The position numbers and the translations under genes were made by a program. Under the pieces are notes generated by a model. That model made no database searches and was not told the origin of the DNA. It saw only the letters and a list, made by a program, of their open reading frames with translations. Below are positions 18,307 to 27,519 of a DNA stretch of 64,000 bases, in pieces (positions within the stretch are counted from its first letter, which is position 1; each line of letters opens with the position of its first letter). Origin of the DNA: Ignavibacteria bacterium. Lineage in GTDB: Bacteria; Bacteroidota; Ignavibacteria; Kapaibacteriales; UBA2268. The stretch spans positions 186,001 to 250,000 of the forward strand of contig JAOADV010000001.1 in NCBI GenBank assembly GCA_026417135.1, read 5' to 3'.

Positions 18307-19746
18307 TTGAATTTTAGACCTTCGAAAAGTGTAAAGCCCAAAAGTATATTTGAAAGATTTCCGAAAAACTCACCCGTTGTATTTGAATTAATTTTCGATA
18401 TCTTTGCTATCACATTAAGTTACATTATTCACTTTCTGATTCGTTTCGAATCCGGATTATTCGAAACAGATGTACAACCCACATTTTTCGATGCATTTTT
18501 GACTGGATTAATTCTATTGATATACTGGCTTATTGCCTTCTTTTTCTCTGGTTTATATCGCGATTGGTTTGTTCGTTCACCTTTCGATGAATTTTTCTCT
18601 GTTATAAAGACCTCATTCTTTTTTAATTTTATTTTATTTTTCTTCGTATTTCTCGATAGTTCCACACGACCAAGACTTCTTTTTCTCGTGTACTTCGTTA
18701 ATATGACTTTTTTCGTTTTGGTTGGTCGCTTTATATCCCGCAGAGTACAAAAACATTTAAGAGAAAAAAGAATTATCCAAATACCCGTAGTTCTTTTTGG
18801 TTCAAGCAAGGAAGTCGAAAGTTTACTGAAAAAAGTTGAACTTCATCCAGAATGGGGTTACAATATCAAAGCTCTAATTTTAACCGACGAAGCAAAATTC
18901 ACCGAGGCAATTCATTTGCCAATTTATTCAGCAGACGAACTTGAAGAAGCTCTTTTGAAAGAGAAACCATTCGAATTATTCATTGCAATAGATAACCCTA
19001 ACCACGAATATCTTTTACAAATAGCTAATAAATGTGCAAATCAACAAATTAAAGTAAAAATTGTCCCCGATTTGTATGATGTTCTGACTGGTTTAGTGAA
19101 AACTTTCCCCTTATATTCAATTCCATTGATAGAAATTTCTACCCAACTTCTTAGACCTTGGGAAGCCTTCCTTAAAAGAATGTTAGATATAATTGTTAGC
19201 CTTTTCGTTCTAATTGTCGGATTACCTCTTTGGATAATTACAGCAATATTAATTAAGCTCGACTCGAAGGGACCAATATTTTATAAACAAGAAAGAGTTG
19301 GCAAAGATGGTAAAATATTTACTTGCTATAAATTTCGTTCAATGTATGTCGACGCCGAAAAGACTGGACCTAAAACTACTGTAATAAACGACCCAAGAGT
19401 TACACGCATTGGACAAATTCTCCGACGGACTCATATCGACGAAGTTCCCCAATTTTGGAATGTCTTAAAAGGAGAAATGAGCCTTGTCGGTCCGCGTCCC
19501 GAACGACCAATCTTTTTAGAGCATTACAGCAAAATTTTACCAATGTTTCGGCGACGAAACATAGTCCGCCCCGGGATAACTGGATGGAACCAAGTTAATT
19601 CCCCCCTATTTGAAATAACCCCAGAGCATTTAAAGAATCGCTTAAAAGACGATTTTTATTACATCGAGAATATGTCCCTAAAACTTGATATAGAAATAAT
19701 TTTACGCACAATTTACTTAGTCCTCCGTGGAAAAGGACAAGCATAA
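18307..19746 (+). CDS. Polyprenyl glycosylphosphotransferase (exopolysaccharide initiation)
   Basis: 479 residues: four N-terminal membrane helices (about 20-130), a cytosolic Rossmann-like region (about 150-260, starting IPVVLFGSSKEVESLL), then one helix and the sugar transferase domain. The catalytic part has RMLDIIVSLFVLIVGLP, GPIFYKQERVGKDGK, CYKFRSM, RTHIDEVPQFWNVLKGEMSLVGPRP and RPGITGWNQVN, as in WcaJ/WbaP enzymes. It loads the first sugar-phosphate on undecaprenyl phosphate for exopolysaccharide or O-antigen. The start is TTG 18307. Overlapping radC by 20 bp makes coupling likely. No other polysaccharide genes are adjacent. Confidence 0.92.
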   Translation: MNFRPSKSVKPKSIFERFPKNSPVVFELIFDIFAITLSYIIHFLIRFESGLFETDVQPTFFDAFLTGLILLIYWLIAFFFSGLYRDWFVRSPFDEFFSVIKTSFFFNFILFFFVFLDSSTRPRLLFLVYFVNMTFFVLVGRFISRRVQKHLREKRIIQIPVVLFGSSKEVESLLKKVELHPEWGYNIKALILTDEAKFTEAIHLPIYSADELEEALLKEKPFELFIAIDNPNHEYLLQIANKCANQQIKVKIVPDLYDVLTGLVKTFPLYSIPLIEISTQLLRPWEAFLKRMLDIIVSLFVLIVGLPLWIITAILIKLDSKGPIFYKQERVGKDGKIFTCYKFRSMYVDAEKTGPKTTVINDPRVTRIGQILRRTHIDEVPQFWNVLKGEMSLVGPRPERPIFLEHYSKILPMFRRRNIVRPGITGWNQVNSPLFEITPEHLKNRLKDDFYYIENMSLKLDIEIILRTIYLVLRGKGQA

Positions 19747-20470
19747 ATCAAAATCCAATTTCAATCCCGATAATTCTTATAAACCCATACGAGAATGGCG
19801 ATTAGATGACCGCCCAAGAGAAAAACTAATAAAGAACGGTGCTAATACCTTGTCGGACTCAGAATTGCTTGCCATTTTAATTTCGACAGGCACTAAAAGT
19901 CTTACTGCTCTCGATTTAGCAAAATTGCTGTTGGATAAGTACCAAAATCTGTATGAACTTTCGACCAGGGATATAAGTGAACTTAAAAGCATAAAAGGGA
20001 TTGGACTAGCTAAATCTGTTACTCTTTCGGCAGCATTTGAACTTTCAAGGCGAATACAATCTACCCAACTCGACCAGAATTCCATAATTCGTTCCCCATC
20101 CGATATTGCCAACTATTTTATTCCATTACTTAAAGGAATAAAACAAGAAAGATTTTATGTAGTTTTACTAAATTCAAGCAATAAGATTATTCGAATCAAA
20201 GCTATCACAGAAGGCACACTGAATGCAAGTTTAATCCACCCTCGTGAAGTTTTCCGCTTTGCAATAACAGAATCTTCTGCCTCGATAATTCTCGTCCATA
20301 ACCATCCTTCTGGGAATCCTACCCCTTCGAACGAGGATATCGAAGTTACTAAAAAGCTAATGAAAGCAAGTCAGTATATTGAAATTCCAATTCTCGACCA
20401 TATAATAATAGCTGGAAACAATTACACAAGTCTTGCAAATCTTGGAGTAATTGGAACAAAAGAATATTAA
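19727..20470 (+). CDS. radC: RadC/JAB-domain protein
   Basis: 247 residues starting at GTG 19727, inside the end of the preceding transferase gene. Residues 30-115 hold a UPF0758 helix-hairpin-helix part (LKSIKGIGLAKSVTL). Residues 125-245 hold the JAB metalloprotease-like domain with HPREVFRFAI and the metal motif LVHNHPSGNPTPSNED. The family is called DNA repair protein RadC, but the repair role is disputed and its substrate is unknown. Full length, with key residues intact. Confidence 0.93.
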   Translation: MEKDKHKSKSNFNPDNSYKPIREWRLDDRPREKLIKNGANTLSDSELLAILISTGTKSLTALDLAKLLLDKYQNLYELSTRDISELKSIKGIGLAKSVTLSAAFELSRRIQSTQLDQNSIIRSPSDIANYFIPLLKGIKQERFYVVLLNSSNKIIRIKAITEGTLNASLIHPREVFRFAITESSASIILVHNHPSGNPTPSNEDIEVTKKLMKASQYIEIPILDHIIIAGNNYTSLANLGVIGTKEY

Positions 20471-20523
20471 ATTTTAATAAACCCTGTCCCGCAAAAGATA
20501 CAATAAAAGTCAGATGTGATTAT

Positions 20524-20925
20524 TTAACTTTCTTTCTCTTTTTCGCTTTGTTTCTTTTTGGCTTCTTCACGTTTTTTTCTAAGCTCTTTTCTTCTAAAAT
20601 ACCTTGCAAGTACAATTTCTTTATGCTTTTGGACTAACTCGTCGATTTCTTCCTTACTTTTTCCTAACCGAAGAAGATGTCTATAAAGTAGTATACCTTG
20701 ATAAGACAATAAATTTCTCACGACGTCTGTCGGTTGAGCCCCAACGTCGAGCCAATGCAAAGCGCGGTCGCTATCGATAACAATTGTCGAGGGAGAAGTA
20801 TTTGGGTCGTAATAACCGAGTCGTTCAATATAATTGCCATCTCTTTTCACTCTGCTATCGACAACAACAATATCGTAGAATGGATAATGCTTTTTGCCTT
20901 TTCGTCTTAGCCTTATTTTTACCAT
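20524..20925 (-). CDS. rpsP: 30S ribosomal protein S16
   Basis: The start ATG 20925 gives [20 protein letters not shown], the standard S16 N-terminus; the open frame extends eight codons further to 20949 without support. Core motifs [20 protein letters not shown] and [12 protein letters not shown] follow. The protein (133 residues) is longer than typical S16 because of a highly charged Lys/Glu tail. No Shine-Dalgarno is visible. It lies 28 bp after ffh, an established linkage, but rimM, trmD and rplS, which usually follow, are absent: radC is convergent downstream. Confidence 0.96.
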   Translation of the reverse strand: MVKIRLRRKGKKHYPFYDIVVVDSRVKRDGNYIERLGYYDPNTSPSTIVIDSDRALHWLDVGAQPTDVVRNLLSYQGILLYRHLLRLGKSKEEIDELVQKHKEIVLARYFRRKELRKKREEAKKKQSEKEKES

Positions 20926-20953
20926 AATTACAATACATTTATTTAACAAATTA

Positions 20954-22291
20954 TTATCTAAAGCCTTGCGGCAAATTAAAACCGCGTGGAAAAGGTATTT
21001 TCCCGCTTCTCGAAACTGTCTTCATCATTTTAGTCATATCTTCGAATTGCTTAATAAATCGATTAACTTCTTGGATAGAAGTTCCACTCCCGTCGGCTAT
21101 TCTTCGTCGTCTCGAACCATTCAAAATCTTCGGGTTCTGTCGCTCTTCCTTAGTCATCGAAAGGATAATAGCTTCGACACGCGAAAATTGCTTGTCGTCG
21201 ATATTCACACTTCTCAAAGCTTTATCCATACCGGGCAACAAACCCAGAAGGTCTCGCAAAGAACCCATTTTTTTTATTAAACGAAGTTGTTCGAGAAAAT
21301 CTTCAAAGGTAAATTGATTCTTTCTAATTTTTTCCTCGAGTTTTTGGGCTTGCCGCTCGTCGAACTCCTGCTCTGCTTTTTCGACAAGCGATACGATGTC
21401 CCCCATACCCAAAATTCTCGAAGCGATTCGTTCTGGGTGAAATGGTTCAAGTGCATCAATTTTTTCTCCTACACTTGCGAACTTTATTGGCTTCCCAGTA
21501 ACTGTAAGTACCGACAAAGCTGCACCACCACGAGTATCGCCATCAAGCTTCGTCAAGACTACACCGGTCAAAGGCAACCTTTCGTCAAAAGCCTTTGCAG
21601 TAGCGACCGCATCTTGACCAATCATAGCGTCGCAAACAAACAATGTTTCAGTTGGTTGTATTAATTTGGCGAGATTAGATACTTCTTGCATCATCTCTTC
21701 GTCAATTGTGGTGCGACCAGCAGTATCGAATATTACTACATCTCGGGAAAATTTTTTCGCGTAAACCAAGGCTTCGTTGGCAATCCGAAGTGCGTCCCTT
21801 TCACCTTCAACCGAAAACACGGGCACATTAGCTTGATAACCTAACTGCTTGAGCTGTTCAATAGCAGCTGGTCGCCGAACATCGCAAGCAACCAAAAGTG
21901 GTTGTCTCCCCCTTTTCTTAACGTTTTTTCCAAGCTTAGCACAAAAAGTGGTTTTTCCCGAACCTTGCAAACCAGCAACAAGCACCTTAGTCGGGGGTGT
22001 TGGGGAAAAGACAATATCGGAATGTTTAGTCCCTAAAAAGCTAACAAGTTCATCGTAAACAAATTTGACAATAACTTGCTCTGGGAGTAACTTACCCTTA
22101 ACTTGCGTTCCTAAAGCCTTTTCCTTAACATCCTCGACAAATTTTTTTGCAACAGAAAAGTGAACATCGGCTTCAATTAAGGCTCGGCGAATCTCCCTTA
22201 GAGCATCTTCTATGTTAGACTCAGTTATAAAGGCTTGGCCTTTGAGTCGTTTTATTGCTTGTTCAAGTTTATCTTGTAAGCTTTCGAACAT
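20954..22291 (-). CDS. ffh: Signal recognition particle protein Ffh
   Basis: 445 residues with the N-helical bundle, the NG GTPase domain (P-loop [35 protein letters not shown]-like [16 protein letters not shown]) and the M-domain with [20 protein letters not shown], which binds 4.5S RNA. It targets nascent membrane and secreted proteins to FtsY at the inner membrane. The C-terminus is short ([10 protein letters not shown]). It is transcribed with rpsP and divergent from glnS. Confidence 0.97.
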   Translation of the reverse strand: MFESLQDKLEQAIKRLKGQAFITESNIEDALREIRRALIEADVHFSVAKKFVEDVKEKALGTQVKGKLLPEQVIVKFVYDELVSFLGTKHSDIVFSPTPPTKVLVAGLQGSGKTTFCAKLGKNVKKRGRQPLLVACDVRRPAAIEQLKQLGYQANVPVFSVEGERDALRIANEALVYAKKFSRDVVIFDTAGRTTIDEEMMQEVSNLAKLIQPTETLFVCDAMIGQDAVATAKAFDERLPLTGVVLTKLDGDTRGGAALSVLTVTGKPIKFASVGEKIDALEPFHPERIASRILGMGDIVSLVEKAEQEFDERQAQKLEEKIRKNQFTFEDFLEQLRLIKKMGSLRDLLGLLPGMDKALRSVNIDDKQFSRVEAIILSMTKEERQNPKILNGSRRRRIADGSGTSIQEVNRFIKQFEDMTKMMKTVSRSGKIPFPRGFNLPQGFR

Positions 22292-22392
22292 TCCAAAATT
22301 GAATGATAAAAAAATACAAAGTTACTTCAAATTTGGATATTTACCAAAAATTAATGAATTTGGAATTTTTTAGATTTCAAAAGTTTACATAT

Positions 22393-24120
22393 ATGGATAC
22401 AAAACTTTATGAAAATTGGAGCGAAGAAGAGAAAGAAAAGCGAATTTCGAACAATTTCATTCGCCAAATCATTATCGACGATTTAAAAACAAATAAATGG
22501 GGCGGTCGAGTACATACCAGATTCCCCCCCGAACCTAACGGTTATTTACACATTGGCCACGCCAAAAGTATTTGTTTAAATTTCGGTCTTGCTCTCGAAT
22601 TTGGTGGCTTATGTAATCTCCGTTTCGATGATACAAACCCGACAAAAGAGGATGAAGAATATGTCAAAGCAATAATCGAAGATGTTCGTTGGCTTGGTTT
22701 CGACTGGGAAGATAGGCTTTACTTTGCATCCGATTATTTCGAACAATTATACGACTATGCAGTTCAATTGATAAAAAAAGGTAAAGCCTACGTTTGCGAT
22801 TTATCGCAGGATGAAATTCGTGAAACAAGAGGCACTTTAACTGAACCCGGAATTGAAAGTCCATATAGAAATCGAAGTGTCGAAGAAAATCTCGATTTGT
22901 TCGAAAGAATGCGAAAAGGTGAATTTCCCGACGGTGCAAGAACTTTACGTGCCAAAATCGATATGGCTTCCCCTAACTTGAATATGCGAGACCCAGTTAT
23001 TTATCGAATCAAGCACGCAAGCCATCACCGGACTGGAAACAAATGGTGTATTTATCCTATGTATGATTTCACCCACTGCTTATCTGATTCTATCGAAAGA
23101 ATAACTCATTCGATTTGCACTTTAGAATTCGAAGACCACAGACCACTTTACGACTGGTTTCTCGACGAACTTGGAGTTTATCATCCGCAACAAATTGAAT
23201 TTGCAAGACTTAACCTTTCGTATACGGTACTTAGCAAGCGAAAGTTGTTAGAATTAGTCAAAAACGGTATTGTCGACGGTTGGGATGACCCACGAATGCC
23301 AACAATTCACGGACTGCGTCGCCGAGGTTACACACCCGAAGCAATAAGGGAATTTGCCGAAATAATTGGAGTATCAAAGAAAGAAAGTTTAGTAGATATT
23401 GCAGTTTTGGAGCATTGCATTAGAGACGACCTAAATAAAAGAGCACAAAGAGCCTTTTGTGTACTGAACCCACTTAAAGTTGTTATAGACAATTATCCCG
23501 ATGATTTAGTTGAAGAAATAGATGCTTTAAACAATCCCGAAGATTTATCAATGGGAACCAGAAAAGTGCCTTTTTCTAAGGTAATATACATTGAACGCGA
23601 CGACTTTATGGAAAACCCCCCACCAAAGTATTACAGACTGGCTCCCGGAAAGGAGGTCAGACTTCGATATGCCTATTACATTACTTGCACCGATGTTGTA
23701 AAAGACCCAAACACTGGCGAGATAGTGGAGCTACATTGCACTTATGACCCAACAACTCGCGGAGGACAATCTGCCGACGGTCGCAAAGTATTAGGCACAA
23801 TACACTGGGTTTCGGCTAAGCATTGTTTTGAAGCAGAATTAAGATTATACGACCGCTTGTTCTTAAAGGAAAATCCTAACGAAGTTGAAGAAGGGAAAAG
23901 TTGGCTCGACTATGTAAATCCAAACTCACTTGTTATAACCAAAGGGCTTTGCGAACCTTTTTTAAGGAACGCTAAACCAGAGGAAAAATTCCAATTCGAA
24001 AGATTGGGTTATTTTTGTGTGGATTCAAAACTATCGAAACCAAATGTTCCAATTTTTAATCGAACAATTACATTAAAAGATTCGTGGTCAAAGATTTTAA
24101 AAAATTTGCAAAACAGTTAA
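22393..24120 (+). CDS. glnS: Glutaminyl-tRNA synthetase
   Basis: A class I synthetase charging tRNA-Gln directly. HIGH motif within [15 protein letters not shown], the KMSKS equivalent VLSKRK, and [27 protein letters not shown] and [18 protein letters not shown] are all intact; the C-terminal anticodon-binding barrels follow. I choose ATG 22393 (MDTKLYENW; 575 residues) because the frame upstream to 22303 has no homology and would intrude on the ffh promoter. A C7 run at 22524-22530 lies in the coding sequence. GlnRS presence is common in Bacteroidota, where it replaces the GatCAB route for Gln. Confidence 0.96.
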   Translation: MDTKLYENWSEEEKEKRISNNFIRQIIIDDLKTNKWGGRVHTRFPPEPNGYLHIGHAKSICLNFGLALEFGGLCNLRFDDTNPTKEDEEYVKAIIEDVRWLGFDWEDRLYFASDYFEQLYDYAVQLIKKGKAYVCDLSQDEIRETRGTLTEPGIESPYRNRSVEENLDLFERMRKGEFPDGARTLRAKIDMASPNLNMRDPVIYRIKHASHHRTGNKWCIYPMYDFTHCLSDSIERITHSICTLEFEDHRPLYDWFLDELGVYHPQQIEFARLNLSYTVLSKRKLLELVKNGIVDGWDDPRMPTIHGLRRRGYTPEAIREFAEIIGVSKKESLVDIAVLEHCIRDDLNKRAQRAFCVLNPLKVVIDNYPDDLVEEIDALNNPEDLSMGTRKVPFSKVIYIERDDFMENPPPKYYRLAPGKEVRLRYAYYITCTDVVKDPNTGEIVELHCTYDPTTRGGQSADGRKVLGTIHWVSAKHCFEAELRLYDRLFLKENPNEVEEGKSWLDYVNPNSLVITKGLCEPFLRNAKPEEKFQFERLGYFCVDSKLSKPNVPIFNRTITLKDSWSKILKNLQNS

Positions 24121-24161
24121 CGTTTTTATAAAAAATTTTTATCGTTAATTTCGATTTGACT

Positions 24162-24407
24162 ATGGAAACAGAGGACGAAAAACTATATCAAGAAGTCCTA
24201 TCAGTCATCAATAAGGAAATCAAGCCTTTTATTGAAGCAGACGGTGGGAAAATTGAACTTAAAACCGTTTCCGAAGGTGTTGTTTATGTAAGATTGTCTG
24301 GCGCTTGTGCGGGGTGCCCAGGTTCGACAATGACCCTGCGTGGGGGAGTAGAAAGAATTTTGAAAATGAAAGTTAAGGGAATAAAATCCGTTAAGCTTGC
24401 CTACTAA
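24162..24407 (+). CDS. NifU C-terminal domain Fe-S scaffold protein
   Basis: About 81 residues, consisting only of the NifU-like C-terminal (Nfu) domain: IKPFIEADGGKIELKTVSEG, then GACAGCPGSTMTLRGGVE with the CxxC pair that holds a labile 4Fe-4S cluster for delivery to apoproteins. I use ATG 24162, not TTG 24156. It is 41 bp after glnS and overlaps the convergent miaB by 4 bp. MiaB is itself an Fe-S enzyme, but convergent layout gives no evidence of a link. Confidence 0.93.
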   Translation: METEDEKLYQEVLSVINKEIKPFIEADGGKIELKTVSEGVVYVRLSGACAGCPGSTMTLRGGVERILKMKVKGIKSVKLAY

Positions 24408-25717
24408 ACCAGTTCACCAAAGAGAGTTGCAGAAGTCGAACTCAATATTTTTATTCTGACAATCTTCCCGACTTTTACCTCTTCGTTTGGCTGGAAAATA
24501 ACAACTTTGTTTGTATCGGATCTTCCTTGCCATTTCTGTTTGTTCTTTTTCGATGGACCTTCGACAAGCACTTCGTGAACCTTACCGTGTTCTGTTAAGT
24601 TAATTGTTTTTGAAATTCGATTTTGTAATTCAATAATCTCATTCAAACGATAAATCTTTTCCTGTTCGGGAACGTCATCCCCCAATTTATAAGCTTTTGT
24701 ATTTTCTCGTGGTGAATATTTAAACATATATGCACCATCAAATCGAATTTCCTCCAATGCTTGTAGAGTTTTCTTGTGGTCTTCGAGTGTCTCGGTGGGA
24801 AAACCAGCAATAATATCCGTGGACAAAGCACAATCGGGGATTAGTGAACGAATATAACTTATTCTTTCAGTAAAATGTTCGACAGTGTAGTTTCGGTTCA
24901 TCAAGGCAAGAATTCGATTAGAACCACTTTGTAAAGGTAGATGTATATATTTGCAAATGTTTTTGTGGCTTGCTATTGTTTCGATTAGCTTATTGCTCAT
25001 ATCTTGTGGATGTGAAGTAACAAAGCGGATACGCATATTTGGTACGGCATTAGCACAAGAAGATAGTAAATCGGCAAAATCTGAACTCGTTTCCGGACAT
25101 CTATAACTATTAACATTTTGACCAAGAAGAGTAACTTCTTTAAATCCGTCGTCCCAAAGCTTTACAACTTCGTCAACGATAGACTTCAAAGTCCGTGAAC
25201 GTTCTCGCCCCCTTGTGAAAGGGACAACACAAAAGGAACAAAACTTATCGCAACCACGCATAACAGCAAGCCAAGCAGAAATCCCTTCCTTTCGCAATGG
25301 TTCAATATCATCATAAGTTTCGACACGAGAAAGTTTGACAGCAATACCCTTTTCGCCGGTAAACGCCTTGCGAATAAGTTCGGGAACTTTTCGATATTCA
25401 TCGGGACCCACCGCCAAATCCACAATATCATTCTCATCTATTAATTTGCTTCTCATCCTTTCTGCCATACACCCAAGAATTCCGATGACATTGAGCTGAC
25501 TGCTTTTTTTGAACTTTTTCAACGAGGAAAGCCTTTCAAAAATCTTTCGCTCCGCATTCTCTCGAACTGAACAAGTATTTAAAAGAACAACATTCGCATT
25601 CTTTGGGGAAGATACAATTTCGTAGCCGGCATCTTGAATAATTCGAGAAACAACTTCGCTGTCGCTCACGTTCATTTGGCAACCATAAGTTTCGATATAT
25701 ACAGAAAACTTTTCCAC
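24404..25717 (-). CDS. miaB: tRNA methylthiotransferase MiaB
   Basis: 437 residues, GTG start. The N-terminal UPF0004 domain has the three auxiliary-cluster cysteines C13 (YGCQMN), C49 (NTCSVRE) and C83 (LGCMAER). The radical SAM core has C156, C160 and C163 in RGCDKFCSFCVVPFTRGRE, followed by LLGQNVNSY and HLPLQSGSN. A TRAM domain fills about 370-437. It adds a methylthio group to i6A37 in tRNA. Residues match MiaB rather than MtaB or RimO, judged from these motifs. Confidence 0.94.
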   Translation of the reverse strand: MEKFSVYIETYGCQMNVSDSEVVSRIIQDAGYEIVSSPKNANVVLLNTCSVRENAERKIFERLSSLKKFKKSSQLNVIGILGCMAERMRSKLIDENDIVDLAVGPDEYRKVPELIRKAFTGEKGIAVKLSRVETYDDIEPLRKEGISAWLAVMRGCDKFCSFCVVPFTRGRERSRTLKSIVDEVVKLWDDGFKEVTLLGQNVNSYRCPETSSDFADLLSSCANAVPNMRIRFVTSHPQDMSNKLIETIASHKNICKYIHLPLQSGSNRILALMNRNYTVEHFTERISYIRSLIPDCALSTDIIAGFPTETLEDHKKTLQALEEIRFDGAYMFKYSPRENTKAYKLGDDVPEQEKIYRLNEIIELQNRISKTINLTEHGKVHEVLVEGPSKKNKQKWQGRSDTNKVVIFQPNEEVKVGKIVRIKILSSTSATLFGELV

Positions 25718-25861
25718 GTTAAAACTTAGATTAAATCAAATTACAAAATTACGAAAAGAAGTCATTACTAAAAAGTTCTTTAAGATAGACTAATAAATAG
25801 ACAATTTCATACAATATTAAAGGATTTTATACTTCGTTCCAAATTATTTTTGTAAATAAAA

Positions 25862-26671
25862 ATGGAAAATAATAAAGTAGAAATACCAAGAGCCTCGGAT
25901 CCAAACAATCTTGCAGAGGCATTTCTAATTCTTGTTGAAATTGTGAAGCTTTTACGAAAACATTGTCCTTGGGATAGAAAACAAACGAATGAAAGCATTG
26001 CTCCTTTGTTAATTGAAGAAGCATACGAAACAATTTCGGCAATAGAAACAAAAAATGATAACGAATTCCAAAGTGAATTAGGTGACTTACTTCTCCACAT
26101 CATTATGCATAGCATAATGGCCGAAGAGCGTAATTCTTTTAATTTATTGGATGTAATAAACAAAATACAAGAAAAACTTATTTTTCGGCATCCTCACGTT
26201 TTTTCATCAACTATTGTAACTTGCGAAGAAGACGTGGTCCGAAATTGGGAAGAGCTAAAAAAGTCAGAAGGTAAAACTTCGGCACTCGATGGCGTCCCAA
26301 TAAATTTACCTTCGTTATTAAGAGCAGAAAGAATACAACATAAAGCTTCGCGTGTAGGCTTCGATTGGGAAAAAGCCCAAGATGTTTGGAATAAAGTTTT
26401 AGAGGAATTAAATGAACTTCAAAAAGCAGTTCAAGAGAAAGAACAACATCACAGAATTGAAGAAGAGCTCGGCGACCTTCTTTTTGCAATTGTAAATTAT
26501 GCAAGATTTCTTGGAGTTTGCCCAGAATATGCTTTACAGAAGACAAATAATAAATTCATACAAAGGTTCCAAGCTATCGAAGCCTACGCAAAAGAGCAAA
26601 ACAAGCCACTCACCGAGATGACACTCGAAGAGATGGACAAAGTTTGGAACAAAGCTAAAAACAACCCTTAA
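25862..26671 (+). CDS. mazG: Nucleoside triphosphate pyrophosphohydrolase MazG
   Basis: 269 residues with two MazG repeats. The first has LLRKHCPWDRKQTNESIAPL and the metal-binding EEAYETISAIE...ELGDLLLHI. The second has ELNELQKAVQ...EEELGDLLFAIVNYAR and NNKFIQRFQAIE. It hydrolyses non-canonical NTPs to NMP and PPi. Standalone, with a 144-bp gap after the miaB start; convergent with a lipoprotein gene nine bases away. Confidence 0.95.
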   Translation: MENNKVEIPRASDPNNLAEAFLILVEIVKLLRKHCPWDRKQTNESIAPLLIEEAYETISAIETKNDNEFQSELGDLLLHIIMHSIMAEERNSFNLLDVINKIQEKLIFRHPHVFSSTIVTCEEDVVRNWEELKKSEGKTSALDGVPINLPSLLRAERIQHKASRVGFDWEKAQDVWNKVLEELNELQKAVQEKEQHHRIEEELGDLLFAIVNYARFLGVCPEYALQKTNNKFIQRFQAIEAYAKEQNKPLTEMTLEEMDKVWNKAKNNP

Positions 26672-26680
26672 AGCCTACTT

Positions 26681-27430
26681 TTATAAGTTAGAGGGCCAAA
26701 TTTCAATCTTAAACTTTTTGCCATCAAGATTTTGATATTCCAACCCTACCACCCCAAACTTATGATTAGTGTAGTAGATTAATTTACCAAAAAAATTCTT
26801 GTACGGACCGTCCGTTATTGTTTCTTCGACTTTTATAACCTTAATGTACCAAAAAGCAATTGGATAATCATCCGTTGTTGACCGATAGGTTACTTCACGA
26901 ACGAACTTGTTCCCTTCTTTATCGGTAAACTCATACTTATCCCCAACTTTTGCGTCGTATTTTACCAAAGTAAACGGTTTACTTAAATCTCCTTCGCTAT
27001 GAATAAAGTCTTGCATCCCTTTCGATGTAATTTTACTTCGTATAACAAAGTCTATTTTGATATTCTTCTTATCGGATGAATCAACCTTTGCATCGAACAT
27101 CCGTATTAATTTTTCTCTAATTGCTTTTTTGACTTGGGGTGGCAACGAAGCTGTTCCGAGCGTTGTGTCAACCTTCCTTGTTATCGAAGTATCAGTTGAA
27201 AGAGAGCCCTTAGAAACAACGGTACCATTGTTATTTTCGGTAACTCCTATATCCACAGAGATATATTTGCCTACTAAACCAATATCTTTAAAATCGAAAA
27301 AAACTGTGGTGGTATCCCCAACATTGGAAAACTCAGTTTTAGGGTCACCACCCAATTCATTTGGACCTTCGGTTTGGCAAGCTAAGAAAATAACAAAAAA
27401 GAAAAATGGAAAAAAACGATGGAATTTCAT
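26681..27430 (-). CDS. Putative lipoprotein, unrecognised
   Basis: 249 residues. The lipoprotein signal ends IFLAC (Cys about 18), followed by a Gln and charged linker, consistent with membrane anchoring. The mature part is hydrophilic and beta-rich, with a DxTDxSITRKVDTT region and a FVREVTYRSTTDDYPIAFWYIKV segment; no known domain. It is divergent from the giant subtilase gene (89-bp gap), so the two might share control, but nothing proves it. Confidence 0.75.
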   Translation of the reverse strand: MKFHRFFPFFFFVIFLACQTEGPNELGGDPKTEFSNVGDTTTVFFDFKDIGLVGKYISVDIGVTENNNGTVVSKGSLSTDTSITRKVDTTLGTASLPPQVKKAIREKLIRMFDAKVDSSDKKNIKIDFVIRSKITSKGMQDFIHSEGDLSKPFTLVKYDAKVGDKYEFTDKEGNKFVREVTYRSTTDDYPIAFWYIKVIKVEETITDGPYKNFFGKLIYYTNHKFGVVGLEYQNLDGKKFKIEIWPSNL

Positions 27431-27519
27431 TTATGTCTCCAAAAAGAAACAAAAATAACAAATAAATTTAATATTGGGTTTATATTTTCGTTAATTTTAT
27501 CTTAAAACAAAACAATTTT

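Noticed and set aside
20894-21280. 128-codon + strand frame
   Set aside because: Antisense to ffh and rpsP, both certain genes.
24117-24148. TTAACG...CGTTAA hairpin over the glnS stop
   Set aside because: Only six pairs with a 20-base AT loop; too weak to call a terminator, and the next gene follows closely in the same direction.
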